In this document: positions 8,052 to 16,010 of the stretch, in pieces
Layout of the letters: each line of letters begins with the position of its first letter
Numbering within the stretch: position 1 is the stretch's first letter
Origin: Pseudonocardia sp. SCN 73-27
GTDB taxonomy: Bacteria > Actinomycetota > Actinomycetes > Mycobacteriales > Pseudonocardiaceae
NCBI GenBank assembly: GCA_001725415.1
Contig: MEGH01000002.1
Location: 111,442-175,441 of the forward strand
DNA: 64,000 nt
Direction: 5' to 3'
Made by a program: the position numbers and the translations under genes
The notes under the pieces: generated by a model
The model's input: only the letters and a program-made list of their open reading frames with translations
Told to the model about the DNA's origin: nothing
The model's database searches: none

Positions 8052-8263
8052 GGCCGGCTCTGCGGTACGGCGGCGGCCTGCTTCTCGGCGAGGGTCCGCC
8101 CGCCGACGAGGACCTCCGTCGCCGGGACCTCGACGAGCCAGACGCGCACGGACGCCTCCGGCACCGAGATCGCCTCCGCGGCCGCGGCGGACACCGCCCG
8201 GATCAGCGCGTCCTTCTGCTCCGCGGTCCGGCCGGCACCGAGGTTGACCTGGATGAACGGCAT
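8048..8263 (-). CDS. 4-oxalocrotonate tautomerase family protein
   Basis: A 71-residue tautomerase. After removal of Met the chain starts with the catalytic Pro (PFIQVNLGAGRTAEQKDAL), and an arginine-rich RVWLVEVP strand follows near 40. The size fits hexameric 4-oxalocrotonate tautomerases, which interconvert the enol and keto forms of 2-hydroxymuconate. It is placed directly ahead of the alpha/beta hydrolase with a four-base overlap and 12 bases after the decarboxylase gene. This is the order expected for the oxalocrotonate branch: dehydrogenase, tautomerase, decarboxylase, hydratase. Confidence 0.9.
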   Translation of the reverse strand: MPFIQVNLGAGRTAEQKDALIRAVSAAAAEAISVPEASVRVWLVEVPATEVLVGGRTLAEKQAAAVPQSRP

Positions 8264-8275
8264 GGGGGTTCTCCT

Positions 8276-9046
8276 CTACTCCGCGCCGAGGGTGACGCTG
8301 CCCAGCCCGCTGAGCGTGGCGGTGACGGTGCTGCCGGGCAGCAGGGGGACGGGGGCGGTGAGGCCGCCCGAGAGCACGACCCAGCCCGCCTCGAGGCGGC
8401 GGTCGGTGGCCACGAGCTGGTTGGCCATGTAGGCGACGGCCGCTGCCGGGTGTCCCATCACGGCGGCACCGGCGGCGGACTCCACCACCCGGCCGTTGAC
8501 CTCCAGCACACAGCCGGTCAGCGCGAGGTCGCCCCTGGGCTCGACCAGGTCGTCCCCGAGCGCGAACACGGCGGAGGACGCGTTGTCGGCGATCGCGTCG
8601 AGGTGGGTGAACCTGAACCCTTCGTACCGGCTGTCGATCACGTCGAGCGCGGGGCAGACGTAGCGGGTCGCGGCCAGCACGTCGGCGACCGTGACGCCGG
8701 GGCCCTCCAGGGGCTCCCCGAGCACGAACGCGATCTCGGGCTCGACGCGCGGGTGGATCAGCTCCTCGAGCGAGAGCCGGCTGCCGGAGTTGCGGGCCAT
8801 GCCGCTGGTGACGAGCCCGTACAGCGGACGGTCCACGCCCATGGCGATCTGCTTCGCCCTGCTCGTGAGGCCGAGCTTGCCGCCCAGGAGCCGCTCACCG
8901 CGGCCCAGCCGCAGCCCGACCAGGCCGCGCTGCACCTCGTAGGCGACAGCCAGGTCGGTCAGCCCGTCGCCGCTCAGCGGGGCGGTCGGCGCCGTGCCGG
9001 TGGCGGCGTCGTCGAGCCGTGCGGCCCATGTCGCGACATCGGTCAT
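8276..9046 (-). CDS. 4-oxalocrotonate decarboxylase (hydratase/decarboxylase family)
   Basis: A 256-residue enzyme that would decarboxylate 4-oxalocrotonate to 2-hydroxypenta-2,4-dienoate, the substrate of the hydratase encoded just upstream. Family landmarks are KLGLTSRAKQIAMGVDRPLYG (57-77), IHPRVEPEIAFVLG (97-110), VIDSRYEGFRFT (136-147) and DNASSAVFALG (154-164). The RAK after GLTS and the FRF segment match DmpH/XylI-type decarboxylases better than MhpD-type hydratases. That separation is by memory of the families, not by alignment. The ATG at 9046 overlaps the hydratase stop by four bases. The open frame continuing upstream of it is a shadow of the hydratase gene. Confidence 0.82.
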   Translation of the reverse strand: MTDVATWAARLDDAATGTAPTAPLSGDGLTDLAVAYEVQRGLVGLRLGRGERLLGGKLGLTSRAKQIAMGVDRPLYGLVTSGMARNSGSRLSLEELIHPRVEPEIAFVLGEPLEGPGVTVADVLAATRYVCPALDVIDSRYEGFRFTHLDAIADNASSAVFALGDDLVEPRGDLALTGCVLEVNGRVVESAAGAAVMGHPAAAVAYMANQLVATDRRLEAGWVVLSGGLTAPVPLLPGSTVTATLSGLGSVTLGAE

Positions 9047-9852
9047 GCCGCACTCCCCACGGCCGCGCTGAAGGTGACGCCCACGTGGCCGAGGTGCTCG
9101 AAGTCGGCCCGCACGGTGTCCCCGGGGCGCATGTCCACCGCGCGCGTACAGGTGCCGGGCATGATCAGGTCGCCGGTGCGGAGCATCCCGCCGCCGGGCG
9201 CGATCGTGTTGGCGAGCCAGGCGACGGCCTGGGCCGGGTTGCCCAGCACCGCCCCGCTCGCACCGGTCTCGACGATCTCGCCGTTGCGCCGCAGGACCAC
9301 CCCGATCAGCCGCGGGTCCAGCCCGGCGATCGGGGTCCGGACCCCGCCGAGCACGACCCGCGCCGACGACGCGTTGTCGGCGACGGTGTCCACGATCCCG
9401 ATCTGCCAGTCCTCGATCCGGGAATCGATGATCTCCAGGGCCGGGAGCACGAACGCGGTCGCCGCGAGGACGTCGGCCACGGTCACCCCGGGCCCCTGCA
9501 ACGGCCGGTCCAGGACGAACGCCAGCTCGGGCTCGACGCGAGGGGCGATCAGCGCGTCGACCGGCAGCGGCTCGCCCTCGGGGTGGAACATGGACCCGAG
9601 CAGGTGGCCGAAGTCCGGGCGGTCGACGCCGAACTGCTGCTGCATGACCCGGGCGGTCAGGCCGACCTTGTGACCCCGCACGGAGTCGCCCTGCGCGACG
9701 CGCAGCCGGACGCCCTCGAGCTGGATCCGGTAGGCGTCGTCGACGTCGGCGCCCGGGTGCCGACGGCTGATCGGCTCCACCGGGACCGAGCGCTGCTCCG
9801 CGTCCCACAGCTGCGCGGCCAGCCGCCGGACATCCTCTTCGGTGAGTGACAT
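9043..9852 (-). CDS. 2-keto-4-pentenoate hydratase
   Basis: A 269-residue hydratase that adds water to 2-hydroxypenta-2,4-dienoate, giving 4-hydroxy-2-oxovalerate. Diagnostic segments are HKVGLTARVMQQQFGVDRPDFGHLL, APRVEPELAFVL, IIDSRIEDWQIGIVDTVADNASS and GDLIMPGTCTRAV. Length and motifs are those of MhpD/BphE enzymes. It is the first gene of the nine-gene operon. I use the ATG at 9852; an in-frame start at 9921 would begin inside the candidate operator. No aldolase or acylating acetaldehyde dehydrogenase gene, which would complete the lower pathway, lies in this window. Confidence 0.88.
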   Translation of the reverse strand: MSLTEEDVRRLAAQLWDAEQRSVPVEPISRRHPGADVDDAYRIQLEGVRLRVAQGDSVRGHKVGLTARVMQQQFGVDRPDFGHLLGSMFHPEGEPLPVDALIAPRVEPELAFVLDRPLQGPGVTVADVLAATAFVLPALEIIDSRIEDWQIGIVDTVADNASSARVVLGGVRTPIAGLDPRLIGVVLRRNGEIVETGASGAVLGNPAQAVAWLANTIAPGGGMLRTGDLIMPGTCTRAVDMRPGDTVRADFEHLGHVGVTFSAAVGSAA

Positions 9853-9892
9853 GGCCCCAGCGTGGGAGCAGCGTGGGCGCCGCAGTAGCGAT

Positions 9893-9911
9893 CGGTCCGT
9901 CGAGTGGACCG
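9893..9911. promoter_or_regulatory. Candidate IclR operator, 6-7-6 inverted repeat (copy 1)
   Basis: CGGTCCGTCGAGTGGACCG has arms CGGTCC and GGACCG around seven bases. It is centred about 50 bases upstream of the first gene of the catabolic operon (start 9852). Sixteen of 19 positions are shared with the element at 2793-2811 in front of the other operon. A common regulator for both operons is the simplest explanation, and the cluster encodes one IclR. Confidence 0.45.
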
Positions 9912-9927
9912 GCCGGCTCACGGGGTG

Positions 9928-10461
9928 TCAGGCCGGCCGGTCGGGCGCCTGCGCGCGCACGTCCGTGAGCAGCGCCGGGTCGAGTCCCGACGACGCCCGG
10001 ACGACGCTGATCCGCCCGCTGCGCTCGAGGACGACCCACCCGACCTCCCGCGGGTCCCCGATGCCGGCGAGCCGCAGCCGCTGGCGGATCTCGTCCTCGG
10101 TCACCCGGGCCCGGCGCATCGCCTCGTGCCGCATCCCGCCGGCGTCCATGAGCAGCACGGCGTCGCGGTCGAGGAGGCGCCGGACGGCACGGCTGCGCCG
10201 GCAGCGACCCAGCAGCCGCTGGACGGCGAACAGCGTCGTCAGCGCGACGACCCCGGTGCCGAGGGTCGGCACCTCGAGCAGCGTCGTCCGGCCGAGCACC
10301 GCGCCGGCTGCGCCGACGCAGGCCAGCTCGTACCCCGACAGCGCAACAAGACTCCGCTGGCCCGAGATCCGTACCAGCGCGACGAACAGTAGATACATCG
10401 CAACCGTTGCGACGACGACCCGCACTGCTGCCAGCGGGTCGATTCCGAGCTCACCGAACAC
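9928..10461 (-). CDS. DUF421 membrane protein (YetF-like)
   Basis: A 177-residue protein with two or three N-terminal membrane segments (about 8-75, including VATVAMYLLFVALVRISGQR and the TLGTGVVALTTLFAVQ segment). A soluble domain follows, with LLMDAGGMRHEAMRRARVTEDEIRQRLR. This is the DUF421 layout, whose biochemical role is unknown; Bacillus members are linked to spores and stress. I chose the GTG at 10461 because GGAGG lies six bases before it and the conserved part begins there; 105 more in-frame codons upstream look non-coding. It lies just beyond the catabolic operon on the same strand but has its own 75-base leader, so membership in the pathway is unlikely. Confidence 0.75.
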   Translation of the reverse strand: MFGELGIDPLAAVRVVVATVAMYLLFVALVRISGQRSLVALSGYELACVGAAGAVLGRTTLLEVPTLGTGVVALTTLFAVQRLLGRCRRSRAVRRLLDRDAVLLMDAGGMRHEAMRRARVTEDEIRQRLRLAGIGDPREVGWVVLERSGRISVVRASSGLDPALLTDVRAQAPDRPA

Positions 10462-11111
10462 TGCATTCCTCCGCAGGAGCACGGCAGCCGCTCGAACGCC
10501 CGGCGCGGCCGACCCCGGATCCGTCCAGGTTTGTCTCGATGCTGGCGACACAACGTTCGCCCGACGGGCCGGCGGTCCCTGGAGTGGACCACAACGAGGT
10601 GGCGTTCGTCGTGGCACGGCTGTGGCTTCGACGAGCCTGTCTTCGCTCTGGTCCGTGTGTCTGGCGCGCAGCGTGGCGACGGCCTGGTTGCCGGGAGACC
10701 GCCGGCCGTCGACGTCGGTCGGGTGAGCGGCGACGACGGTGCCCAGCTCATCGGTCGGGACGATCGTCCGGGCCACGCGTGCGAGGTTGCCGCCGCTGCG
10801 CTCGGAGGCTGTACGCGAGGAGTTCGTGAGCTTGTGCGAGGTCAGCAGCGTCGCTCATGCGTAGCCTCCGGCGCCGGAGTGGTCGTGGCTGTGGCCCTCA
10901 CGATGAGACCCAGGATTCGTGGCTCCTGCAGCTGGGACGGATCGAGCTCGACGCACTGGACTGCATGATCGACGCGGACAGGTAGTCGTCGCGCAGCGCC
11001 GCGAACGGCCCGGTACCCGGCGGCGCGCGGCAGGTCGTCGCCGGTGCGTGACCTGTCGCTGGGCCTGTGGGCGTCGCGGTGCCGAGGAGCCGGTCGCACT
11101 AGTCTCGTCGA
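10462..11111. other. 650-base spacer without a convincing gene
   Basis: This stretch separates the divergent DUF421 and phosphatase genes. Several open frames of 100-170 codons exist, but all are rich in Arg/Ser/Pro and none shows a family motif or a well-spaced ribosome site. A minus-strand piece near 10690-10780 (TIVPTDELGTVVAAHP) looks somewhat protein-like but is broken by stops upstream. I read the spacer as regulatory or decayed DNA and see no clear promoter in it. Confidence 0.5.
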
Positions 11112-12323
11112 ATGTCGTCGTCCCGGGTTCCGACGCTGGACCTGCGGGAGCTCCTCGACCGGGCGGAAGGGGCCTCGCCGGTCGAGGCGATCGACGTCAT
11201 GGCCGACGCGATGGCCGAGATGTTGTCGGCGACCGACGTCTGGTTCTGGATCACCGATCTCAGCGGGCGTGCGGTCGCCCGGTTCGGCGGCACGGACGCC
11301 AATGCGGCCCGGCTGCATCAACGCGCCGCCGAGGACGTTCCCACAGTGGACCTGCCGGGCACCGTGTACGAGGCGGTGTTGCGTTCGCAGCGACCCGACC
11401 TGCGCACCGACGCCGCCGGGAGCCGGCTGATCGTGCCGGTGACCGACCGAGGGGACACGATGGGTGTCGTCGAGGTCCGCATGGCGGAGGTCCCCGACGA
11501 GGTCGCGGTCGCGAGCATCGCCGCGGCGGCTCGGGCGCTCGCCTATGTCGTGGTCGGCAGCCGCCGGCACACCGACCTGTTCGAGTGGGCGCAACGCAGC
11601 ACCCCGTTCTCGCTCGCTGCGGAGATCCAGCGCAGGCTGTTGCCGAGCGCGTTCACCTGCGAGGCAGGGCAGTTCACGGTGTCGGGCTGGCTCGAGCCGG
11701 CCAACGCTGTCGGCGGTGACACGTTCGACTATGCCCTCGACCGCGACAGCCTGCACCTGTCCATCACCGACGCCGTGGGGCACGATGTCACCGCGGCCCT
11801 GCTCGCGACGGTGCTGGTCAGCAGCCTGCGCAACGGTCGTCGTCACCAGCTCGACCTGTCTGACCAGGCCGGTACGGCCAACGATGCGCTGGTCGCCCAC
11901 TCGAGGCCTGGTGAGTTCGTGACCGGCCAGCTCGTCCGTGTCGACCGGGCCGACGCTCGTCTCACGATGGTCAGTGCTGGGCATCCGTTGCCCTACCGGG
12001 TCCGTGAGGGCGTGGTCAGCGAGATCGAGCTCGCGATCGACATCCCGTTCGGCCTCTACGCCGGCCACGAGTTCATGCTGCAGCACGTCGACATGCGGGC
12101 GGGAGACCGGATCGTCCTGATCACAGATGGGATGCTGGAACGCAACGCCGAGGTGGTCGACGTCGAGGCGGTGCTGGCCGCGACGGCCGACAAGCATCCC
12201 CGCGAGGTGGTCTACACCCTCGGCGAGGAGGTCCTTGCCGCGACGGGTGGTGACCTGCGCGACGACGCCACGGTGGTCTGCCTCGACTGGCACGGCGGGG
12301 GAGCGCTCGGTAGGCCTGTCTGA
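11112..12323 (+). CDS. GAF-SpoIIE protein phosphatase (PP2C)
   Basis: A 403-residue soluble phosphatase. Residues about 20-150 form a GAF-like sensor region. Residues about 165-395 form a SpoIIE/RsbU-type PP2C domain opened by AAEIQRRLLPSAF, with metal-site motifs GGDTFDY (201-207), D220-AVGHD, SAGHPLPYR, ITDGMLER and the closing DDATVVCLDW. Such enzymes dephosphorylate anti-anti-sigma (STAS) proteins in partner-switching cascades that free stress sigma factors. No anti-sigma or STAS gene is adjacent; the nearest STAS gene in the window is at 32096. The ATG at 11112 is 10 bases after a GTCTCGTCGA stretch with only a weak ribosome site. Confidence 0.88.
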   Translation: MSSSRVPTLDLRELLDRAEGASPVEAIDVMADAMAEMLSATDVWFWITDLSGRAVARFGGTDANAARLHQRAAEDVPTVDLPGTVYEAVLRSQRPDLRTDAAGSRLIVPVTDRGDTMGVVEVRMAEVPDEVAVASIAAAARALAYVVVGSRRHTDLFEWAQRSTPFSLAAEIQRRLLPSAFTCEAGQFTVSGWLEPANAVGGDTFDYALDRDSLHLSITDAVGHDVTAALLATVLVSSLRNGRRHQLDLSDQAGTANDALVAHSRPGEFVTGQLVRVDRADARLTMVSAGHPLPYRVREGVVSEIELAIDIPFGLYAGHEFMLQHVDMRAGDRIVLITDGMLERNAEVVDVEAVLAATADKHPREVVYTLGEEVLAATGGDLRDDATVVCLDWHGGGALGRPV

Positions 12324-12659
12324 GCATCGCGTCGCGGAACTGGTTCCTCACGGCGCGTCGGCTGAGGCAACCGCTTCCCCGCTCGACGTGGTCGACCGCC
12401 GGCCGTCGGTCCCGGTCCGGCGCCGTCGTGGTGGGCAATGCCGAAGCGCTGCGTGGGGGAGGCCGACACAGGGAGCTGACCGGATGTGACTTCGCGTGTT
12501 GCCACGCCTGCCTGCTCTTGATCTGGGTGGGACGGAACAGGCGCGAGGGCGCGCCCTGTGCTGCACCGTGCACGTCATCGGTGACGGGGCGCGATCTTCG
12601 ATCCGACCCTCGGTGTTCGATCCCCGGGGGTCTGTTCCTCTGCAACGCGACCTGGGCGC

Positions 12660-12688
12660 TTGACTTGCGTGACGTGACGCACTACTTC
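12660..12688 (+). promoter_or_regulatory. Possible sigma-70-type promoter ahead of the GAF gene
   Basis: TTGACT at 12660-12665 and TACTTC at 12683-12688 are 17 bases apart, 50 bases ahead of the GTG at 12738. The segment is noticeably less GC-rich than its surroundings. The rest of the 414-base gap 12324-12737 holds no gene I can support. The minus-10 lacks the final T, so this is a tentative call. Confidence 0.3.
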
Positions 12689-12737
12689 ACATGCCACGCC
12701 TCTGCATCGTGGATGGCGTAGCGCGGAGGAAGGCCGA

Positions 12738-13811
12738 GTGCCCGGGCTCGCTTCCCCGACAGGCTGGGCGGCAAGAGTCGGACTCGCCCCGGTCGGTGTC
12801 ATGGCTTGCTCCGTGCTGCCCGGGGGGCGGCTTCCGAGGGGACTCGACATGGTCGCTGCCCGTTACCGGGTCCGGTCCGACGTTGTGCAGTGGGCGCTGA
12901 GAGCGCACCGCTCGTGGCCGTCGACGCCATCAGGCGACGGCAGGGCAGACGACGGCACGATCTCGGCCCATCGTGCGGGGCGCCTGCTCTCCGCAGTTCA
13001 GGTGCTGGTGGACCGGGAGGCACCGGCGGGGCTGCGGAGCACGACGCGGCCCCGGTCGGGGCCCGCGTCGTTGACGGCTCTGCTGGCGACCATCCTCGAG
13101 GAGGCGGTCGTGCTGACGGGCGCGGACTCCGGGATCCTTCAACTGCGCGATCCTGACACCGGTCAACTGCGCATCGTGACCCACACCGAGCTGGACGCGG
13201 CATTCCTCGAGCACTTCTCGGTGGTCGACGACGATCTGGTCGTCTACGGACGGGCCGCCCGCGACGGTGTCCAGGTCGTCGTGACCGATGTGATCACCGA
13301 TTCCGGGTACGCGCCGCATCGTGCCGTCGCCGCGGCAGCCGGTATCCGCGCGATCCAGTCCACCCTGCTCGCGGACCACAACGGCCGGGTCGTCGGTGTC
13401 GTCTCGACGCATTTCCGGCGTGTCCACCGCCTGACCCAGCCGGATCTCCGATTGCTGGAGGTGTTCGCGGACCTGGCCGCCGAGCTGCTCGCGGCCAGGC
13501 TCGCCGCAGACGACACGGCGCCGTCGAGGACGGCCCCGTCGTCGATCGCCGGCGACGGTCGTCCCGCGCGCCGTCCCGTCGCGTCACCTCGGGCCTCCGA
13601 CGACGACATGGCGGAGCTCGCGGACTACGTCGTGACCCGGCTGTTCGAGGTGGTGCTGAGGCTCGACGGCCTCCGCAGCATTGTGGGCCGTGGCACTGCC
13701 GACACGCGGCTGGCCGCGGCGTCCGACCAGCTCACCGACATCGTCGAACACGTCCGCACGGTCCTCGTCGCACGCGACGAGCCCGACGCGATGGGGTCAC
13801 ACAGGCTCTGA
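12738..13811 (+). CDS. GAF-domain protein
   Basis: A 357-residue putative sensor. Residues about 105-255 form a GAF domain (LLATILEEAVVLTGADSGILQLRD... VVTDVITDSGYAPHRAVAAAAGIRAIQSTLL... GRVVGVVSTHF), resembling GAF modules that bind small ligands or haem. A C-terminal helical piece (about 295-350, AELADYVVTRLFEVVLRLDGL) looks like a dimerisation helix without kinase motifs. I use the GTG at 12738 because GGAGGAAGG precedes it; an ATG at 12849 is the alternative and would remove 37 weakly conserved residues. It lies among other signalling genes (phosphatase at 11112, fusion at 14210). Its partner is unknown. Confidence 0.7.
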   Translation: MPGLASPTGWAARVGLAPVGVMACSVLPGGRLPRGLDMVAARYRVRSDVVQWALRAHRSWPSTPSGDGRADDGTISAHRAGRLLSAVQVLVDREAPAGLRSTTRPRSGPASLTALLATILEEAVVLTGADSGILQLRDPDTGQLRIVTHTELDAAFLEHFSVVDDDLVVYGRAARDGVQVVVTDVITDSGYAPHRAVAAAAGIRAIQSTLLADHNGRVVGVVSTHFRRVHRLTQPDLRLLEVFADLAAELLAARLAADDTAPSRTAPSSIAGDGRPARRPVASPRASDDDMAELADYVVTRLFEVVLRLDGLRSIVGRGTADTRLAAASDQLTDIVEHVRTVLVARDEPDAMGSHRL

Positions 13812-13998
13812 GCAATCGATGTCGCGGTCGCCGGACGAGTCCCGCTGGGTCCGCCGGTCGTTCCCGACACGTCCTCGGCAAGCCGCGGGCACGAGCCCGC
13901 CGGTGCCGCCCTCGACGCGACTCATCCACTTCGCCGTTGTCGACGCATCCTGCCTGAACGTCCCGCTCGACCGCGGGGACCTCTTTCAACCGGACTCC

Positions 13999-14012
13999 GG
14001 GACCACGGCCCC
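13999..14012. promoter_or_regulatory. DosR-box-like element upstream of the phosphoribosyltransferase fusion
   Basis: GGGACCACGGCCCC fits the palindromic core GGGACY-NN-RGTCCC of mycobacterial DosR boxes except for one base. It lies 198 bases before the gene at 14210, whose mycobacterial relatives belong to the DosR dormancy regulon. No DosR or DosS gene is in the window. High GC makes chance matches common. Confidence 0.25.
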
Positions 14013-14088
14013 TGCCGTGCTGACGCGGCGAGATCAGCGGCGGCCCGCGCCGCAACCGATCGTGTTCCGCGCGAACGTCCGTCCGCTG

Positions 14089-14126
14089 CGAACGGACCCT
14101 CGGGGCTCGACCCCTTCGGTCGTTCG
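14089..14126. terminator. Nested hairpin in the gap before the phosphoribosyltransferase fusion
   Basis: CGAACGGACC (14089-14098) pairs with GGTCGTTCG (14118-14126) with one bulged base, and inside it GGGG (14102-14105) pairs with CCCC (14111-14114). It may terminate transcription from the GAF gene or act in the leader of the gene at 14210. The remainder of the gap 13812-14209 shows no gene. Confidence 0.35.
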
Positions 14127-14209
14127 CGACGGACTCCAGCGAGCAGGTCGAACGCCCCTGCCGGACGCGGTCGGCCCGCCCGAGGGTGACCGGTACACGA
14201 GGAGGGCAG

Positions 14210-15547
14210 ATGGGCTACGACAATCGCAGGGACGCCGGGTGCAGGCTGGCATCACGACTGCGCCGTCTGACCGTCCACAGTGACGAGGTCGTGACTCTCG
14301 GGCTGCCCCGGGGCGGCGTTCCCGTCGCCTTCGAGGTGGCCCGGGCTCTCGGCACACCGCTGGACGTGCTGGTCGTACGCAAGCTCGGCGTGCCGTTCCA
14401 GCCGGAACTCGCGATGGGAGCGGTCGGTGAGGACGGTGTCCTGATCCTGAACGAACGTATCGTGCGGTCGGCACATGTCAGCGAGGCCGAGCTCGGCGAG
14501 GTGGAGCGGCAGGCGCGCGTGGAGGTACGCCGGCGGGCGGAACGCTTCCGCCGCGGCAGCCCCCGGTTGCCACTGACGGGCCGCACCGCGCTCGTGGTCG
14601 ACGACGGGATCGCCACCGGGGCGACCGCCCGAGCGGCGTGTGCGATCGCCCGCGTGCACGGCGCGGCGCGGGTCGTGCTGGCGGCACCGGTCTGTGCCCC
14701 CGAATCGTTCCAGGCGCTGCGCAGCGAGGTCGACGAGCTCGTCTGCCTCGACGTCCCGCCGCGGTTCGTCGCAGTGGGGGAGTTCTACCGCGACTTCCGT
14801 CAGACGACGGACGACGAGGTCGAATCGCTGCTGGAGCAGGCACGACGGCCTGCGCCGCCGGCGGTAGCGGTGGTCGCGAGTTCGCCGGCTCCGGCGGGCG
14901 ACCTCCACGAGGTCGTGAAGATGCCCGTGGGTGGGGTGTCGCTGCCGGGTCACCTGACGGTGCCGGAGCATGCGAGGGGCCTGGTCGTGTTCGCTCACGG
15001 CAGCGGGAGCAGCCGCCACAGCCCACGCAACCGGTACGTCGCGCGGGTGCTGCGGGAGGCGGGTCTGGGCACTCTGCTGTTCGACCTGCTCAGCGCCGAC
15101 GAGGAGCTCGACCGCAGCGCCGTGTTCGACATCGAGCTGCTCGCCGAACGGCTCGTCGGGGCCGCCCGCTGGGCGCGCGCCGTACCGGACTGCCGTGACC
15201 TACCGATCGGGTACTTCGGGGCGAGCACGGGTGCCGCAGCGGCGCTGTGGGCGGCGGCGGGGGATCCGGGAGTCGCGGCCGTCGTCTCCCGGGGCGGGCG
15301 TCCGGATCTGGCCGCGCCTCGGCTGGGTGAGGTCGTGGCGCCCACGCTGCTGATCGTCGGCGGTGACGACCTGCCCGTGCTCGAACTCAACCGACGTGCC
15401 ATGGGCCGGCTCCGCGGCCCGGCGCGCCTGGTGGTCGTGCCCGGGGCTACGCACCTGTTCGAAGAACCGGGTGCACTCGAACAAGCTGCGGCGGCGGGGC
15501 GCGACTGGTTCGTCGAGCACATGACGGTGAGGGCGGCCGCCGGCTGA
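14210..15547 (+). CDS. Phosphoribosyltransferase-alpha/beta hydrolase fusion
   Basis: A 445-residue two-domain protein. Residues about 5-215 are a type I phosphoribosyltransferase: LGLPRGGVPVAFEVA near 30 and the PRPP loop ALVVDDGIATGATA at 127-140. Residues about 225-440 are a dienelactone-hydrolase-like domain with VFAHGSGSSRHSPRN, nucleophile motif FGASTGAAAA, a VGGDDLPV acid region and GATHLFEE for the catalytic His. A similar fusion in Mycobacterium tuberculosis (Rv0571c) belongs to the dormancy regulon, from memory. I choose the ATG at 14210 because GAGGAGGG stands six bases before it; a GTG at 14186 lacks such a site. The substrate of neither domain is known. Confidence 0.88.
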   Translation: MGYDNRRDAGCRLASRLRRLTVHSDEVVTLGLPRGGVPVAFEVARALGTPLDVLVVRKLGVPFQPELAMGAVGEDGVLILNERIVRSAHVSEAELGEVERQARVEVRRRAERFRRGSPRLPLTGRTALVVDDGIATGATARAACAIARVHGAARVVLAAPVCAPESFQALRSEVDELVCLDVPPRFVAVGEFYRDFRQTTDDEVESLLEQARRPAPPAVAVVASSPAPAGDLHEVVKMPVGGVSLPGHLTVPEHARGLVVFAHGSGSSRHSPRNRYVARVLREAGLGTLLFDLLSADEELDRSAVFDIELLAERLVGAARWARAVPDCRDLPIGYFGASTGAAAALWAAAGDPGVAAVVSRGGRPDLAAPRLGEVVAPTLLIVGGDDLPVLELNRRAMGRLRGPARLVVVPGATHLFEEPGALEQAAAAGRDWFVEHMTVRAAAG

Positions 15548-16010
15548 CGATCCCGCTCTCCTCCCGGGCCGGGTGATCGTTCGGCGCCGCGCGAGCCCGA
15601 CGGCGGCCACGGCCGGCTGCTCGGCAGCGCGACGGCCAGAGTCAGGCCCCAGGCAGCGAGGCTCCCGTGCCGAGCACGATCAGGACACGGTCACCAGGAG
15701 GCCTGCGGCGGAGAGGCGCCGGCCGAGCGCGGCCGCTCCGACCCGAGCATCGGCACGGCCGTGCACAGGGTGGTCACCGGCGCGACGTGGTGCGCCCGGC
15801 GAGACGAGGAACGGGCGAGCGGCAGGCGACAACGGTCGCGGTCGTGGGGTGCGTCGGTTGTGGCGGGCAGTCCGGCCGCGGGCCGGCGGGCGACTGCGCG
15901 ATCGTGGACGATCCGACACCTGCGCATGGTGGTGCTCCGGCCGGGTGGTGGGCATCAAGACCGCGTCAAGATGCGTTGTCGGGACCCGGAACCGGTGGTT
16001 CTCTCGGGTC
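15548..16010. other. 463-base spacer without a convincing gene
   Basis: Between the fusion gene and the DUF4118 gene no frame shows a recognisable domain. The frame of the downstream gene stays open leftwards to 15573, but that part is Arg/Gly/Ala-rich with no membrane or domain character. Nothing else was identified. Confidence 0.5.

Noticed and set aside
10531-10968. A 145-codon plus-strand open frame in the spacer before the SpoIIE phosphatase
   Set aside because: Composition is Arg/Ser/Gly/Trp-biased with no motif; no ribosome site; overlaps other equally long frames on both strands.
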